NCBI GenBank assembly: GCA_903813345.2
Contig: CAIIXF020000357.1
Span: 1-20,000 of the forward strand
DNA length: 20,000 nucleotides
Direction of reading: 5' to 3'
Origin: Owenia fusiformis
Lineage: Eukaryota; Annelida; Polychaeta; Sabellida; Oweniidae
Within the stretch, counting starts at the first letter, position 1. Each line of letters starts with the position of its first letter. The translations under genes and the position numbers were made by a program. Below are positions 1 through 9,770 of the stretch, piece after piece. The notes under the pieces were generated by a model, which ran no database searches, was not told the origin of the DNA, and worked only from the letters and a program-made list of their open reading frames with translations.

Positions 1-550
1 TTCGATCCGGGTATTTATCATTGTGTTCCTTATAAAAAAGTAGGAAAGCTAGGGTCAATTTAGTTTTTTGATATCTCAAACCGATTTCAAGATATCAGTG
101 TCCGAAAACGAGGTCCAAAAAAAAGTTCTCCAAATCAAATGTCCAGGATATTAGTCTTATAGGAAATTTTCTCAGGATTCCGAATCTGAAAACGAAATTG
201 TGATCCGACTTCCGGTTCAGGAGTTAACACATTTTGAAATTTCAAAAAAATGATATGATGGTACCCTGATGGCATGTCTACCTGACCGTTAATTTTCTCA
301 TTTCTCATTAATATCAAAGTTCAAATTAGGGTTTTAATAGACAATTTTCTCAGGATTCCGAATCTGAAAACAAAATTGAGATCCGACTTCCGGTTTAGAA
401 GTTATGGGCTTCTCAAAAAAAATCCCACCGCTGCCACCAAATTGTAACAATCTCAACCCTTTCATTAATATCAGATCTCAAAATGGTTTTGAGATAAACA
501 ATCTAAATCTGGAGTCTTGAATTGAACTTGTTCAATTTCTCCAATCTAGT
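1..550 (+). mobile_element. E0: 3' part of a Helitron-like element, cut by the window start
   Basis: Only the 3' end is in view. It opens inside a 5'-type module (compare 3413 onward in E2) and holds two half-unit copies marked by CAGGATTCCGAATCTG near 175 and 350. A segment at about 410-500 has no match elsewhere in the window; within it lies a 9-bp hairpin, ATCTCAAAA (475-483) with TTTTGAGAT (487-495). The terminal signature is complete: ATCTGGAGTCT 507-517, hairpin AATTGAAC 520-527 with GTTCAATT 530-537, and CTAGT 546-550. The 3' end is a diverged beta type and lacks the satellite compartment seen in the other elements. No coding capacity is seen. Confidence 0.6.
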
Positions 551-672
551 TATTATTATTATTCTTTCTTTCCGCGTTTTCTCAGCAACTAGAGGGACTT
601 CCTAAAATCTGCTAACATAGTCAACTAGGTAATGAGTTCTAGTTTCTGGGAAATTAGGTCAAATGTTTATCT

Positions 673-685
673 AGGTCAAAGGTCA
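673..685 (+). promoter_or_regulatory. DR1-type AGGTCA direct repeat of E1
   Basis: AGGTCA-A-AGGTCA, a perfect consensus for DR1 nuclear-receptor sites (RXR/HNF4 class). The same 13-mer lies 118-128 bp from the start of each complete element except E3 and E4, where extra 5' hairpins push it further in. Function is not shown by the sequence; the motif may be conserved only because the repeat is. Confidence 0.35.
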
Positions 686-835
686 AGAACTAGGTCAAAT
701 CGTCTCTTTTTGCTATTTCACTAGTTTTCTCAGTCGTCCTTTGGTATTTTCGCTCCGGGTTTTTTTCATCATGTTCCTTAGAAAAAAAGCTAATTCCGTA
801 AGGCAAACCGTTTTTTGATTACTCTTACCGTTTTT

Positions 836-3060
836 GAGATATGGCGTCCGAAAAGTAGGTCAGAACATAAAAAATTCTCCAAATTCAACGTGTGAATTAT
901 CAAATAAGTGTAGAATTATCTCAGGAATCCGAATCTGCAAACAAAATTTTGATCCGACTTCCGGTTCGGAAGTTATAGCGTTTTGAAATCTCAAAATGTT
1001 AAGTCAATGGGAAAAAAGGCTTTTTCGAAGTGTAAAATACAAGATATAGACTGAGTTCAGCTTAACATATTGAATGCCTATAAAAGAAGGGGACCTCAAA
1101 AGCTACATAGCTTCGAAATTTGGACACCAAAATGCCTAGGTCAAAATCTAGGTCAAATTCATAGTTTTTCCTTATTTTTGCGATTCTGGCACTACACTTT
1201 TAGGATTTGCTTCAAAATTTTGTATACAGGTAGCAAAGAGTGTGCTAATAGTGAGAGCCTTTTGCCGTCAGAAAGTATTTTGACCCACTTTTGAGATATG
1301 GTGTCCGTAAAGTAGGTCAAAATAAAAATTTCTCATAATTTAACTTATGAGTTATGAATTAAGGGTAGAATTTTCTCAGGAATCCGAATCTGCAAACCAA
1401 ATTTCAATCCGACTTTTCGTTGGGAAGTTATGGCGTTTTGAAAGCTCAAAAATCGCTAATTTTGGTGCCCCATGTTATGTCAATGAGAAAAAAGATTTTT
1501 TTGAAGTGTAAAATACCAGATAAAGACTGAGTACAGCTTAAGATTCTGAAAGTCTATAAAAGAAGGGGACCTCGAATGCTATCTAGCTTTAAAATTTGGA
1601 CACCAAAATCCCTAGGTCAAAATCTAGGTCAAATACATAGTTTTTCCTTATTTTTGCGATTCTGGCACTACACTTTTAGGATTTGCTTCAAAATTTTGTA
1701 TACAGGTAGCAAAGAGTGGGCTTATAGTGTTAGCCTTTTGCCGTCAGAGAGTATTTTGACCCACTTTTGAGATATGGTGTCCGAAAAGTAGGTCAAAATA
1801 AAAAATTCTCCAAATTTTACATATGAGTTATGAATTAAGAGTAGAATTTTCTCAGGAATCCGAATCTGCAAACCAAATTTCGATCCGACTTCCGATTCCA
1901 AAGTTATGGCGTGTCCGAAAAGTAGGTCAAAATAAAAATTCGCCAAATTTAACGTATGAGTTATGAATAAGGGGTAGAATTTTGTCAGGAATCCGAATCT
2001 TTAAATCAAATTTCGATCCGACTTCCGGTTTGAAAGTTATGGCGTTTTGAAATTTCGAGAAAAATCGATCTGATGTTATCCTGTTATCCTGAAGTCAAGG
2101 AAAAAAGATTTTTTTGAAGTGTAAAATACGAGATATAGATTGAGTACAGCTTAAGATAATGAATTCCTATAAAAGAAAGGGACCTCAAAAGCTACCTAGT
2201 TTCAATATTTGGACACCAAAATGCCTAGGTCAAAATCTAGGTCAAATTCATAGTTTTTCCTTATTTTTGCGATTCTGGCACTACACTTTTAGGATTTGCT
2301 TCAAAATTTTGTATACAGGTAGCAAAGAGTGTGCTAATAGTGTTAGCCTTTTGCCGTCAGAGAGTATTTTGACCCACTTTTGAGATATGGTGTCCGAAAA
2401 GTAGGTCAAAATAAAAGTTCTCCGAATTTAGCATATGAGTTATGAAATAAGGATAGAATTTTCTGAGGAATCTGAATCTGCAAACCAAATTTCGATCCGA
2501 CTTTCTGTTTGAAAGTTATAGCGTTTTGAAAGCTCAAAAATTGCTAAATTTGGTGCCCCATGTTATGTCAATAGGGAAAAAGATTTTTTTGAAGTCTAAA
2601 AGACCAGATATAGACTGAGTACAGCTTAACATTCTGAAAGCCTTTAAAAGAAGGGGACCTTGAAGGCTATCTAGCTTTAAAATTTGGACACCAAAATGCC
2701 AAGGTCAAAATCTAGGGCAAATTCATAATTTTCCTTATTTTTGCAATTCTGACATTACACTTTAATGATTTGCTTCGAAATTTTGTATACAGGTAGCAAA
2801 GAGTGTGCTTATAGTGATAGCCTTTTGCCGTCAGAAAGTATTTTGACCCACTTTTGAGATATGGTGTCCAAAAAGTAGGTCAAAATAAAAAAATCTCCAA
2901 ATTTAATGTATGAGTTATGAATTGAAGGTAGAATTTTCTCAGGAGTCCGAATCTTTAAACCAAAATACAATCTAACTTCTGGTTAGATCGTTATAGCGGT
3001 TTGAAGTCTCGAAAAGTCGATATGATGATATCCCCATGTTAAGCCAATGGAGTCAAAGAT
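836..3060 (+). repeat. Tandem core monomers of E1 (about 475 bp each)
   Basis: Monomers, cut at GAGATATGG, are 836-1292, 1293-1768, 1769-2381 and 2382-2855, with a partial copy to about 3060. The third is 613 bp because a 134-bp half-unit is duplicated (GTGTCCGAAAAGTAGG at 1777 and 1911). Landmarks in order: AGTAGGTCAAAATAAAA, CAGGAATCCGAATCTGCAAA, ACTTCCGGTTCGGAAGT, TATAAAAGAAGGGGACCTC, CTAGGTCAAAATCTAGGTCA, TTGTATACAGGTAGCAAAGA and the GCCTTTTGCCGTC box (boxes near 1251-1271, 1727-1747, 2340-2360, 2814-2834). Confidence 0.88.
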
Positions 3061-3497
3061 AAAAATGGAGAGTTGTCTAAATGTCTAAATTCTAGCTGAC
3101 TCGATCAGCTTATTCTGGATGACTCAGCTTACAAGTATTCTGGATGACTCAGCTTAAAAAAAGAATTAAATCTGGAGTCTTAAATTGAACTTGTTCAATT
3201 TACATGTCTAGTTATTATTCTTATTTTTCTTTTTGAGTTTTTTCAATAACTATAAGGTATCCAGTAAAGACCATTATACAGTATATTTAGGTTCAGTATC
3301 TAGTTGGTGGGAAATTGGGTCAAATTTTTATTTAGGTCAAAGGTCAGGAACTGGGTCAAATCCAGTACTTTGTCACTTTTTTCGATTTTCTCCGTCGTCC
3401 TTCAATATTTTTGATCCGGGTTTTTTTCATTGTGTTCCTCATAAAAAAGTAGGAAAGCTAGGGTCGATTTAGTTTTTTGATATCTCAAACCGATTTC

Positions 3498-4310
3498 GAG
3501 ATATCAGTGTCCGAAAACGAGGTCCAAAAAAAAGTTCTCCGAATCAAATGTCCAGGATATCAGTCTTATAGGAAATTTTCTCAGGATTCCGAATCTGAAA
3601 ACCAAATTCAAATCAGACTTCCGGTTCGGAAGTTATGGCGTTTTGAAAGCTCAAAAATCGCTAAATTTGGTGCCCATGTTAAGTCAATGGGAAAAAAGAT
3701 TTTTTTGAAGTGAAAAATACGAAATATAGACTGAGTTCAGCTTCATATAATCAAAGCCTTTCAAAGAAGGGGACCTCAAAAGCCACATAGCTTCAAAATT
3801 TGGACACCAAAATGCCTAGGTCAAAATCTAGGTCAAATTCAAAGTTTTTTCTTATTTTTGTGATTCTGACACTACACTTTAATTATATTCTTCAAAATTG
3901 TGTATACATGTAGCCAAGAGTGTGCTAATAGTGTTAGCCTTTTGCCGTCAGAAAGTATTCTGACCCACTTTTGAGATATGGTGTCCGAAATGTAGGTCAA
4001 AATAAAAAGTTCTCTAAATTTAACGTTTGAGTTATAAATTAAGGGTAGAATTTTCTCAGAAATCTGAATCTGCAAACCAAATTTCGATCCGACTTCCGGT
4101 TCAGAAGTTATGGCGTGTCCAAAAAGTAGGTCAAAATAAAAAATCGTCAAATTTAACGTATGAGTTATGAATTAAGGGTAAAATTTTGTCAGGAATCCGA
4201 ATCTTTAAATCAGATTTAGATCCGACTTCCGGTTCGGAAGTTATGGCGTTTTGAAATTTCGGAAAATCGATCTGATGGTATCCTGATAGAAAGTCAAGAG
4301 TAGAGAAGAG
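3498..4310 (+). repeat. Core monomer and half-unit tail of E2
   Basis: One monomer (3498-3972, 475 bp) with its conserved box at 3931-3951, then half-units starting at 3981 and 4115 that end near the sequence GATCTGATGGTATCCTGATA (4269-4288), which also closes the core of E5, E7 and E8. Confidence 0.85.
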
Positions 4311-4325
4311 AATATTGAAAAATTC

Positions 4326-4515
4326 ATCCATCCTTCCTATCTGATCCTATCCTATCCTATCCTTCCTATCTATCCTTCCTTCGTATCCTTTCCTTCCTAT
4401 CCTCTCCTATCATATCCTTTCTTCCTATTCTGTTCTATCCTATCCTTCTTTCTTATTCTATCCTATCGTTCCTTCCCATTCTATCCTATCCTACCTTCTT
4501 ATTTTATCCATCCAT
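4326..4515 (+). repeat. CT-rich satellite of E2
   Basis: Imperfect tandem repeat of TTCCTATCC/TTCTATCCTATCC type, bounded by ATCCATCC at both sides. One strand is nearly all C, T and A, so long open frames rich in Ser, Phe, Tyr and Pro arise by chance. Confidence 0.88.
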
Positions 4516-4636
4516 CTTATTCTGGATGGCTCAGCTTATTCTGGATGACTCGGCTTATTTTAGATGACTGGGCTTAAAAAAGTCTAGATCTGGAGTCTGA
4601 AATTGAACTTCGTTCAATTTCCAAAGTCTAGTTATT

Positions 4637-4661
4637 AGACTCCAGATTTCATCTGGAGTCT
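4637..4661 (+). repeat. 5' terminal hairpin 1 of E3
   Basis: Stem AGACTCCAGAT (4637-4647), loop TTC, and ATCTGGAGTCT (4651-4661): 11 perfect pairs. It sits four bases after the CTAGT of E2. The 3' arm is identical to the 11-mer just before every terminal 3' hairpin in the array, so the 5' arm and the 3' end of an element form inverted subterminal repeats. Confidence 0.9.
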
Positions 4662-4697
4662 ATTGCTTTTGCCAGTTTTCTTATTATTATTATTATT

Positions 4698-4723
4698 AGA
4701 CTCCAGATGTCAATCTGGAGTCT
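4698..4723 (+). repeat. 5' terminal hairpin 2 of E3
   Basis: Same 11-bp stem (4698-4708 with 4713-4723) and loop GTCA. The start is 61 bp after hairpin 1, with (TTA)n between the units. Confidence 0.9.
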
Positions 4724-4762
4724 ATTGTTTTTGCCAGTATTCTTCTTCTTCTTCTTCTTATT

Positions 4763-4788
4763 AGACTCCAGATGTCAATCTGGAGTCT
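4763..4788 (+). repeat. 5' terminal hairpin 3 of E3
   Basis: Same 11-bp stem (4763-4773 with 4778-4788), loop GTCA. The spacer from hairpin 2 holds a (TTC)n run (about 4740-4758) in place of (TTA)n. After this unit, (TTA)n at 4807-4828 leads to the 5' module. Confidence 0.9.
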
Positions 4789-5079
4789 ATTGTTTTTGCC
4801 AGTATTCTTATTATTATTATTATTATTCTTCTAAACACGTTTTCTCCTTAACCATAAGGTATCCAATAAAGACCATTATATAGTTCATTTGGGTTCAGTA
4901 TCTAGTTGTTTGGAAATTGGGTCAAATTTTTATCTAGGTCAAAGGTCAAGAACTAGGTCAAATCCAGTACTTTGTCACTTTTTTCGATTTTCTCAGTCGT
5001 CCTTCAGTATTTTCGATCAGGGTTTTTTTCATTGTGTTTCTCATAAAAAAGTAGGAAATCTAGGGTCGATTTAGTTTTT

Positions 5080-5108
5080 TGATATCTCGAACCGATTTCG
5101 AGATATCA
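5080..5108 (+). repeat. Internal hairpin at the 5' module/core boundary of E3
   Basis: TGATATCTCGAA (5080-5091) and TTCGAGATATCA (5097-5108) form 12 perfect pairs around CCGAT. The same site in E2, E9 and E10 keeps 8-9 pairs with a central mismatch; in type I elements the left arm is lost. Confidence 0.85.
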
Positions 5109-5320
5109 GTGTCCGAAAACGAGGTCCGAAAAAAAGTTCTCCGAATCCAATGTCCAGGATATCAGTCTTATAGGAAATTTTCTCAGGATTCCGAATCTGA
5201 AAACCAAATTGGAATCCGACTTCCAATTCAGGAGTTATGACGTTTTGAAAGTTCGAGAAAAATCGATCTGATGGTACCCTTATAGAATGTCAAGAAAAGT
5301 GAAAAAAAATTGAAAAAATA

Positions 5321-5424
5321 CCAGTCCAGTCCATTTCCAGGTCCAAGTCAAGGTCCAGTCCAGGTCCAAGTTCAGTGTTTGTCCAAATCAAGTCTAGGTC
5401 CAAGTCCAGTCCAGGGCCTAGGTC
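5321..5424 (+). repeat. GGTCCA-type minisatellite of E3
   Basis: Irregular run of AGTCCA, GGTCCA and AAGTCC hexamer variants, found nowhere else in the window. It ends in CCTAGGTCAAATTCAAAG, which is core-monomer sequence, so it may have grown out of the AGGTCA-rich part of a lost core. Confidence 0.75.
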
Positions 5425-5439
5425 AAATTCAAAGTTTTT

Positions 5440-5815
5440 CCTTATCCTTTCTATCTAGATGATCTTATTATGGATGACTCCCTTCGTTCCCATCATTTCC
5501 TTCACATCTTTTCCTTCCTATCCTTCCTTCCTATTCTATCCTCCTTTCCTATTCTATCCTATCGTTCCTTCCTATTCTATCCTATCCTCCTTTCCTATTC
5601 TATCGTTCCTTCCTATTCTATCCTATCCTTTCTATCTAGATGATCTTATTCTGGATGACACTCCCTTCCTATCCTTTCCTTCCTATCCTCCTTTCCTATT
5701 GTATCCTATCGTTCCTTCCTATTCTATCCTATCCTTTTTTATCCATCTTTCGTATTCGATCCTATTTTTCCTTTCTATTCTATCCTATCCTTCCTTCCTA
5801 TTCAATCCATCCATC
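5440..5815 (+). repeat. Double CT-rich satellite of E3
   Basis: Two stretches of the TTCCTATTCTATCC type, each introduced by CTATCTAGATGATCTTAT and GGATGACT (near 5452 and 5632). The block therefore seems to be a local duplication of about 180 bp that includes a 19-bp satellite fragment. Confidence 0.85.
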
Positions 5816-5819
5816 TTTT

Positions 5820-6085
5820 TCTTGATGACTCGGCTTATTCTGGATGACTTGGCTTATTCTGGATGACTCAGTTTATTCTGGATGACTCGGCTTATTCCTG
5901 ACAACCCGGGTTATTCCGGATGACTCGGCTTATCATTGGTGACTCAGCTTATTCTGGATGACTCGGCTTATCATTGGTGACTCAGCTTTGTTCTGGATGA
6001 CTCTGCTTATCATTGTTGACTCAGCTTATTCTGGATGACTTGGCTTATTCAAGATGACTCGGCTTATTGTGGATGACTCGGCTTA
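5820..6085 (+). repeat. Expanded 19-bp satellite of E3 with a 38-bp higher-order dimer
   Basis: About 14 copies of a 19-bp unit, consensus CTTATTCTGGATGACTCGG. Between about 5930 and 6030 two variants alternate: one with TCATTGGTGACTCAG and one with TTCTGGATGACTCGG, giving a 38-bp dimer repeated about three times. Other elements hold only two or three copies at the same position. Confidence 0.88.
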
Positions 6086-6140
6086 AAGATCTGGAGTCTG
6101 AAATTGAACTTCGTTCAATTTCCAAAGTCTAGTTATTATT

Positions 6141-6167
6141 AGACTCCAGATTGAAAATCTGGAGTCT
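6141..6167 (+). repeat. 5' terminal hairpin of E4
   Basis: Stem AGACTCCAGATT (6141-6152) pairs with AATCTGGAGTCT (6156-6167), 12 bp, loop GAA. The loop differs from those in E3 while the stem does not. It is followed by TATTGCTTTTGCCAGTTTTC and (TTA)n. Confidence 0.9.
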
Positions 6168-6462
6168 ATTGCTTTTGCCAGTTTTCTTATTATTATTATT
6201 CTTTCTTTGCGCGTTTTCTCAGCAACTAGAGGGACTTTCTGAAATCTGCTTACATGGTTAAATAGGTAATGAGACCTAGTTTCTGGGAAATTAGGTCAAA
6301 TTTTTATCTAGGTCAAAGGTCAAAATCTAGGTCAAATTATCATTTTGTCAATTATCTCTGTCATTTTTCAATATTTTTTCAAAATTTTTTTTTCAACGTG
6401 TAGCCAAGAAAAAGACGATTCGAGGGTGAGTAATCAATTTTTTGATTACTTTTACCGATTTT

Positions 6463-8090
6463 GAGATATTGCGTCCGGAAAGTAGGTCGAACGAAAAATT
6501 TTTCCAAATTCAACGTATGAGTTATGAAATAAGTGTCAAATTTCCTCAGGAATCTAAATCTGCAAACCAAATTTCGATCTGACTTCCGGTTCGGAAGCTA
6601 TAGCGTTTTGAAATTGCTAAATTTGGTGCCCATGTAAAGCCAATGGGAAAAAAGACTTTTTCGAAGTGTAAAATACAAGATATAGACTGAGCACAGCTTA
6701 ACATAATGAATGCCCATAAAAGAAGGGGACCTCAAAAGCTACCTAGCTTCAAAATTTGGACACCAAAATGCCTAGGTCAAAATCTAGGTCAAATTCATAG
6801 TTTTTCCTTATTTTTGCGAATCTGGCACTACACTTTTAGGATTTGCTTCAAAATTTTGTATACAGGTAGCAAAGAGTGTGCTAATAGTGAGAGCCTTTTG
6901 CCGTCAGAAAGTATTTTGACCCACTTTTGAGATATGGTGTCCGTAAAGTAGGTCAAAATAAAAATTTCTCATAATTTAACTTATGAGTTATGAATTAAGG
7001 GTAGAAGTTTCTCAGGAATCCGAATCTGCAAACCAAATTTCAATCCGACTTCCGGTTCGAAAGTTATGGCGTTTTGAAAGCTCAAAAATCACGAAATTTG
7101 TGTCCAATGTTAAGTCAATGGGAAAAAATATTTTTTTGAAGTGTAAAATACGAGATATAGACTGCGTATAGCTTAGCATAATGAATGCCTGCACAAGAAG
7201 GGGACCTCAAAAGCTACCTAGCATCAAAATTTGGACACCAAAATGCCTAGGTCAAAATCTAGGTCAAATTCATAGTTTTTCCTTATTTTTGCGATTCTGA
7301 CACTACACTTTAATAATTTACTTCAAAATTTTGTATACAGGTAGCAAAGAGTGTGCTAATAGTGTTAGCCTTTTGCCGTTAGAAAGTTTTTTGACCCACT
7401 TTTGAGATATGGTGTCCGAAAAGTAGGTCAAAATAAAAAGTTCTCCAAATTTAACATGTGAGCCATGAATTAAGGGTAGAATTTTCCCAGGAATCCGAAT
7501 GTGTAAACCAAATTTCAATCCGACTTTCGGTTCGGAAGTTATGGCGTTTTGAAAGCTCAAAAATCGCTAAATTTGGTGCCCTATGTTATGTCAATGAGAA
7601 AAAATATTTTTTTGAAGTGTAAAATACCAGATATAAACTGAGTACAGCTTAACATTCTGAAAGCCTATAAAAGAAGGAGACCTCGAAGGCTATCTAGCTT
7701 TAAAATTTGGACACCAAAATGCCTAGGTCAAAATCTAGGTCAAATTCGTAGTTTTTCCTTATTTTTGCGATTCTGACATTACACTTTAATGATTTGCTTC
7801 GAAGTTTTGTATACAGGTAGCAAAGAGTGGGCTTATAGTGTTAGCCTTCTGCCGTCAGAAAGTATTTTGACCCACTTTTGAGATATGGTGTCTGAAAAGT
7901 AGGTCAAAATAAAAAGTTCTCCAAATTTAACGTATGAGTTATGAATTAAGGGTAGAATTTTCTCAGGAATCAGAATCTTTAAACCAAATTTCGATCCAAC
8001 TTCTGATCAGAAAGTTATAGCGGTTTGAAGTCTCGAAAAGTCGATATGATGATATCCCCATGTTAAGCCAATGGAGTCGAAGATAACATC
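6463..8090 (+). repeat. Tandem core monomers of E4
   Basis: Monomers 6463-6928, 6929-7403 and 7404-7879 (466, 475 and 476 bp) plus a partial tail. Boxes are at 6887-6907, 7362-7382 and 7838-7858; the last carries a T to C change (GCCTTCTGCCGTC). None of these monomers has the 134-bp duplication. Confidence 0.87.
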
Positions 8091-8504
8091 GTCTAAATGT
8101 CTATATTCTAGCTGACTCAGCTTATTCTGCATGACTCAGCTTACAGTTTTTCGGATGACTCACCTTAAAAAAAGTTTGAAATCTGGAGTCTTAAATTGAA
8201 CTTGTTCAATTTACATGTCTAGTTATTATTATTTTTCTTTAAGAGTTTTTTCAATAACTATAAGGTATCCAGTAAAGACCATTATACAGTTCATTTAGGT
8301 TCAGTATCTAGTTGGTGGGAAATTGGGTCAAATTTTTATCTAGGTCAAAGGTCAAGAACTAGGTCAAATCTTACATTTTCAACCTTCTGTCTATTATCTT
8401 CGTCGTTATTTCTCGAAACGTCTTCATCTTTTTTTCATCCTGTAGCTTACAAACAGCTCTTTCATAAGTGTGCCATCCGTTTTTTGATTACTCTTACCGA
8501 TTTT

Positions 8505-9430
8505 GAAATATGGCGTCCGGAAAGTAGGTCACACCAAAACGTGCTCCAAATTCAATGTATGAGTTATGAATTAGGAGTAGAATTTTGTCAGGAATCCGAA
8601 TCTGCAAACCAAATTTCGATCCGACTTCCGGTTCGGAAGTTATGGCGTTTTGAAAGCTCAAAAATCGCTAAATTTGGTGCCCATGTTAAGTAAATGGGAA
8701 AAAAGAATTTTTTGAAGTGAAAAATTCGAAATATAGACTGAGTTCAGCTTAATTTAATGAAAGCCTTCAAAAGAAGAGGACCTCAAAAGCCATCTAGCTT
8801 CAAAATTTGGACACCAAAATGCCTAGGTCAAAATCTAGGTCAAATTCAAAGGTTTTCCTTATTTTTGCGATTCTGACACTACACTTCAATTATATTCTTC
8901 GAAATTGTGCATACATGTAGCCAAGAGTGTGCTAATAGTGTTAGCCTTTTGCCGTCAGAAAGTATTTTGACCCACTTTTGAGATATGGTGTCCGAAAAGT
9001 AGGTCAAAATAAAAAGTTCTCCAAATTTAAGGTATGAGTTATGAATTAGGGGTAGAATTTTGTCAGGAATCCGAATCTGCAAACCAAATTTCGATCCGAC
9101 TCCCGGTTCGGAAGTAATGGCCTGTCCGAAAAGTAGGTCAAAATAAAAAGTTTCCGAATTTAACGTTTGAGTTTGAGAATTTTCTCAGAAATCCGAATCT
9201 GCAAACCAAATTTCGATCTGACTTCCGGTTCCGAAGTTATGGCGTGTCCAAAAAGTAGGTCAAAATAAAAATTCGCCAAATTTAGCATATGAGTTATGAA
9301 TTAGGAGTAGAATTTTGTCAGGAATCCGAATCTTTAAATCAAATTTAGATTCGACTTCCGGTTCAGAAGTTATGGCGTTTTGAAATTTCGGAAAATCGAT
9401 CTGATGGTATCCTGATAGAAAGTCAAGAGT
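8505..9430 (+). repeat. Core monomer and triple half-unit of E5
   Basis: One 475-bp monomer (8505-8979, box 8938-8958) is followed by three half-units starting at 8988, 9122 and 9244. The second is shortened by a small gap near 9175. The run ends at the shared GATCTGATGGTATCCTGATA close. Confidence 0.85.
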
Positions 9431-9451
9431 AAAGAAGAAAATATTGAAAAA

Positions 9452-9652
9452 TTCATCCATCCTTCCTATCTGATCCTATTCTATCCTATCCTTCCTATCT
9501 ATCCTTCCTTCGTATCCTTTCCTTCCTATCCTTCCTATCCTCTCCTATCATATCTTTTCTTCCTATTCTGTTCTATCCTATCCTTCTTTCTTATTCTATC
9601 CTATCGTTCCTTCCCATTCTATCCTATCCTACCTTCCTATTTTATCCATCCA
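9452..9652 (+). repeat. CT-rich satellite of E5
   Basis: Same repeat type and the same ATCCATCC borders as in E2 and E7, with one extra TTCCTATCC copy relative to E2. Confidence 0.88.
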
Positions 9653-9770
9653 TCTTATTCTGGATGACTCAGCTTATTCTGGATGACTCGGCTTATTTTA
9701 GATGACTGGGCTTAAAAAAGTCTAGATCTGGAGTCTGAAATTGAACTTCGTTCAATTTCCAAAGTCTAGT

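Larger units (their letters stand above)
551..3212 (+). mobile_element. E1: complete Helitron-like (HINE-type) element, type I-beta, 2.66 kb
   Basis: The element starts at a TTATTATT run followed by CTTTCTTTCCGCGTTTTCTC (type I 5' end) and closes with ATCTGGAGTCT 3170-3180, hairpin AAATTGAAC 3182-3190 with GTTCAATTT 3193-3201, and CTAGT 3208-3212. Between them are a 5' module with DR1 at 673-685, four core monomers (836-2855), a partial fifth, and a short run of the GGATGACTCAGCTT satellite (about 3097-3157). It is almost identical to E6 and differs by small indels, including a 22-bp gap in the first monomer near 978. A hairpin followed by CTRRT is the classic Helitron 3' end; subterminal inverted repeats with internal satellites are typical of HINEs. 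No transposition gene is present, so it would be non-autonomous. Confidence 0.6.
3213..4632 (+). mobile_element. E2: complete Helitron-like element, type II-alpha, 1.42 kb
   Basis: The type II 5' end reads GAGTTTTTTCAATAACTATA after the TTATT run. DR1 lies at 3334-3346. One core monomer (3498-3972) is followed by two 134-bp half-units (starting at 3981 and 4115), a CT-rich satellite (4326-4515) and three copies of the 19-bp satellite (4515-4573). The alpha 3' end is ATCTGGAGTCT 4588-4598, hairpin AAATTGAAC 4600-4608 with GTTCAATTT 4612-4620, and CTAGT 4628-4632. AGTCTAG occurs on both sides of the terminal hairpin (4581 and 4626), a feature of all alpha ends. This is the shortest complete element and comes close to a minimal unit. 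Confidence 0.6.
4633..6133 (+). mobile_element. E3: Helitron-like element with three 5' hairpins and no core monomer, 1.50 kb
   Basis: E3 has the fullest 5' end: three tandem copies of a hairpin unit (4637-4661, 4698-4723, 4763-4788), each followed by TATTG, T-rich sequence and TTGCCAG, then (TTA)n or (TTC)n. A type II-like 5' module follows with DR1 at 4936-4948. The 475-bp core and its GCCTTTTGCCGTC box are absent. In their place stand a GGTCCA-type minisatellite (5321-5424), a double CT-rich satellite (5440-5815) and the longest 19-bp satellite of the window (5820-6085). The alpha 3' end is ATCTGGAGTCT 6089-6099, hairpin 6101-6109 with 6113-6121, CTAGT 6129-6133. Confidence 0.6.
6134..8223 (+). 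mobile_element. E4: Helitron-like element, type I-beta with one 5' hairpin, 2.09 kb
   Basis: One 5' hairpin unit (6141-6167) is followed by a TTATT run and the type I start (CGCGTTTTCTCAGCAACTAG). DR1 is at 6310-6322. Three core monomers follow (6463-6928, 6929-7403, 7404-7879), then a partial tail and about three copies of the GACTCAGCTT satellite (8112-8166). The beta 3' end is ATCTGGAGTCT 8181-8191, hairpin AAATTGAAC 8193-8201 with GTTCAATTT 8204-8212, CTAGT 8219-8223. E4 has both the 5' stem AGACTCCAGAT and its 3' reverse complement, so it is the best reference copy for the full element. Confidence 0.62.
8224..9770 (+). mobile_element. E5: Helitron-like element, type II-alpha, 1.55 kb
   Basis: The type II 5' end and DR1 (8342-8354) are followed by a segment shared with E7 and, in diverged form, E10 (near 8375-8500, CTTCGTCGTTATTTCTCG). 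One core monomer (8505-8979), three half-units (starting at 8988, 9122 and 9244), CT-rich satellite (9452-9652) and three 19-bp satellite copies (9655-9713) follow. The alpha 3' end is ATCTGGAGTCT 9726-9736, hairpin 9738-9746 with 9750-9758, CTAGT 9766-9770. It is near identical to E7 over the full length, with scattered substitutions. Confidence 0.6.

Noticed and set aside
1710-1900. Pol III A-box-like TAGCAAAGAGTG with a B-box-like GGTTCGG
   Set aside because: The B-box match is poor beyond GGTTCG, the spacing is about 190 bp, and no tRNA or 5S fold is seen.
551-3212. LTR retrotransposon, LINE or DNA transposon with terminal inverted repeats
   Set aside because: No paired LTR, primer-binding site, poly-A tail or target-site duplication was seen, and the terminal inverted repeat is subterminal and accompanied by a hairpin plus CTAGT.
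4637-4788. CRISPR-like look of repeated hairpins with spacers
   Set aside because: The spacers are themselves similar ((TTA)n, TTGCCAG), only three units exist, and the setting is eukaryotic.
5459-5866. 135-codon open frame rich in Phe, Tyr, Pro, Ser, and similar frames at 5640 and 15259
   Set aside because: They read the CT-rich satellite, whose strand lacks stop codons by composition. There is no domain and no start context.
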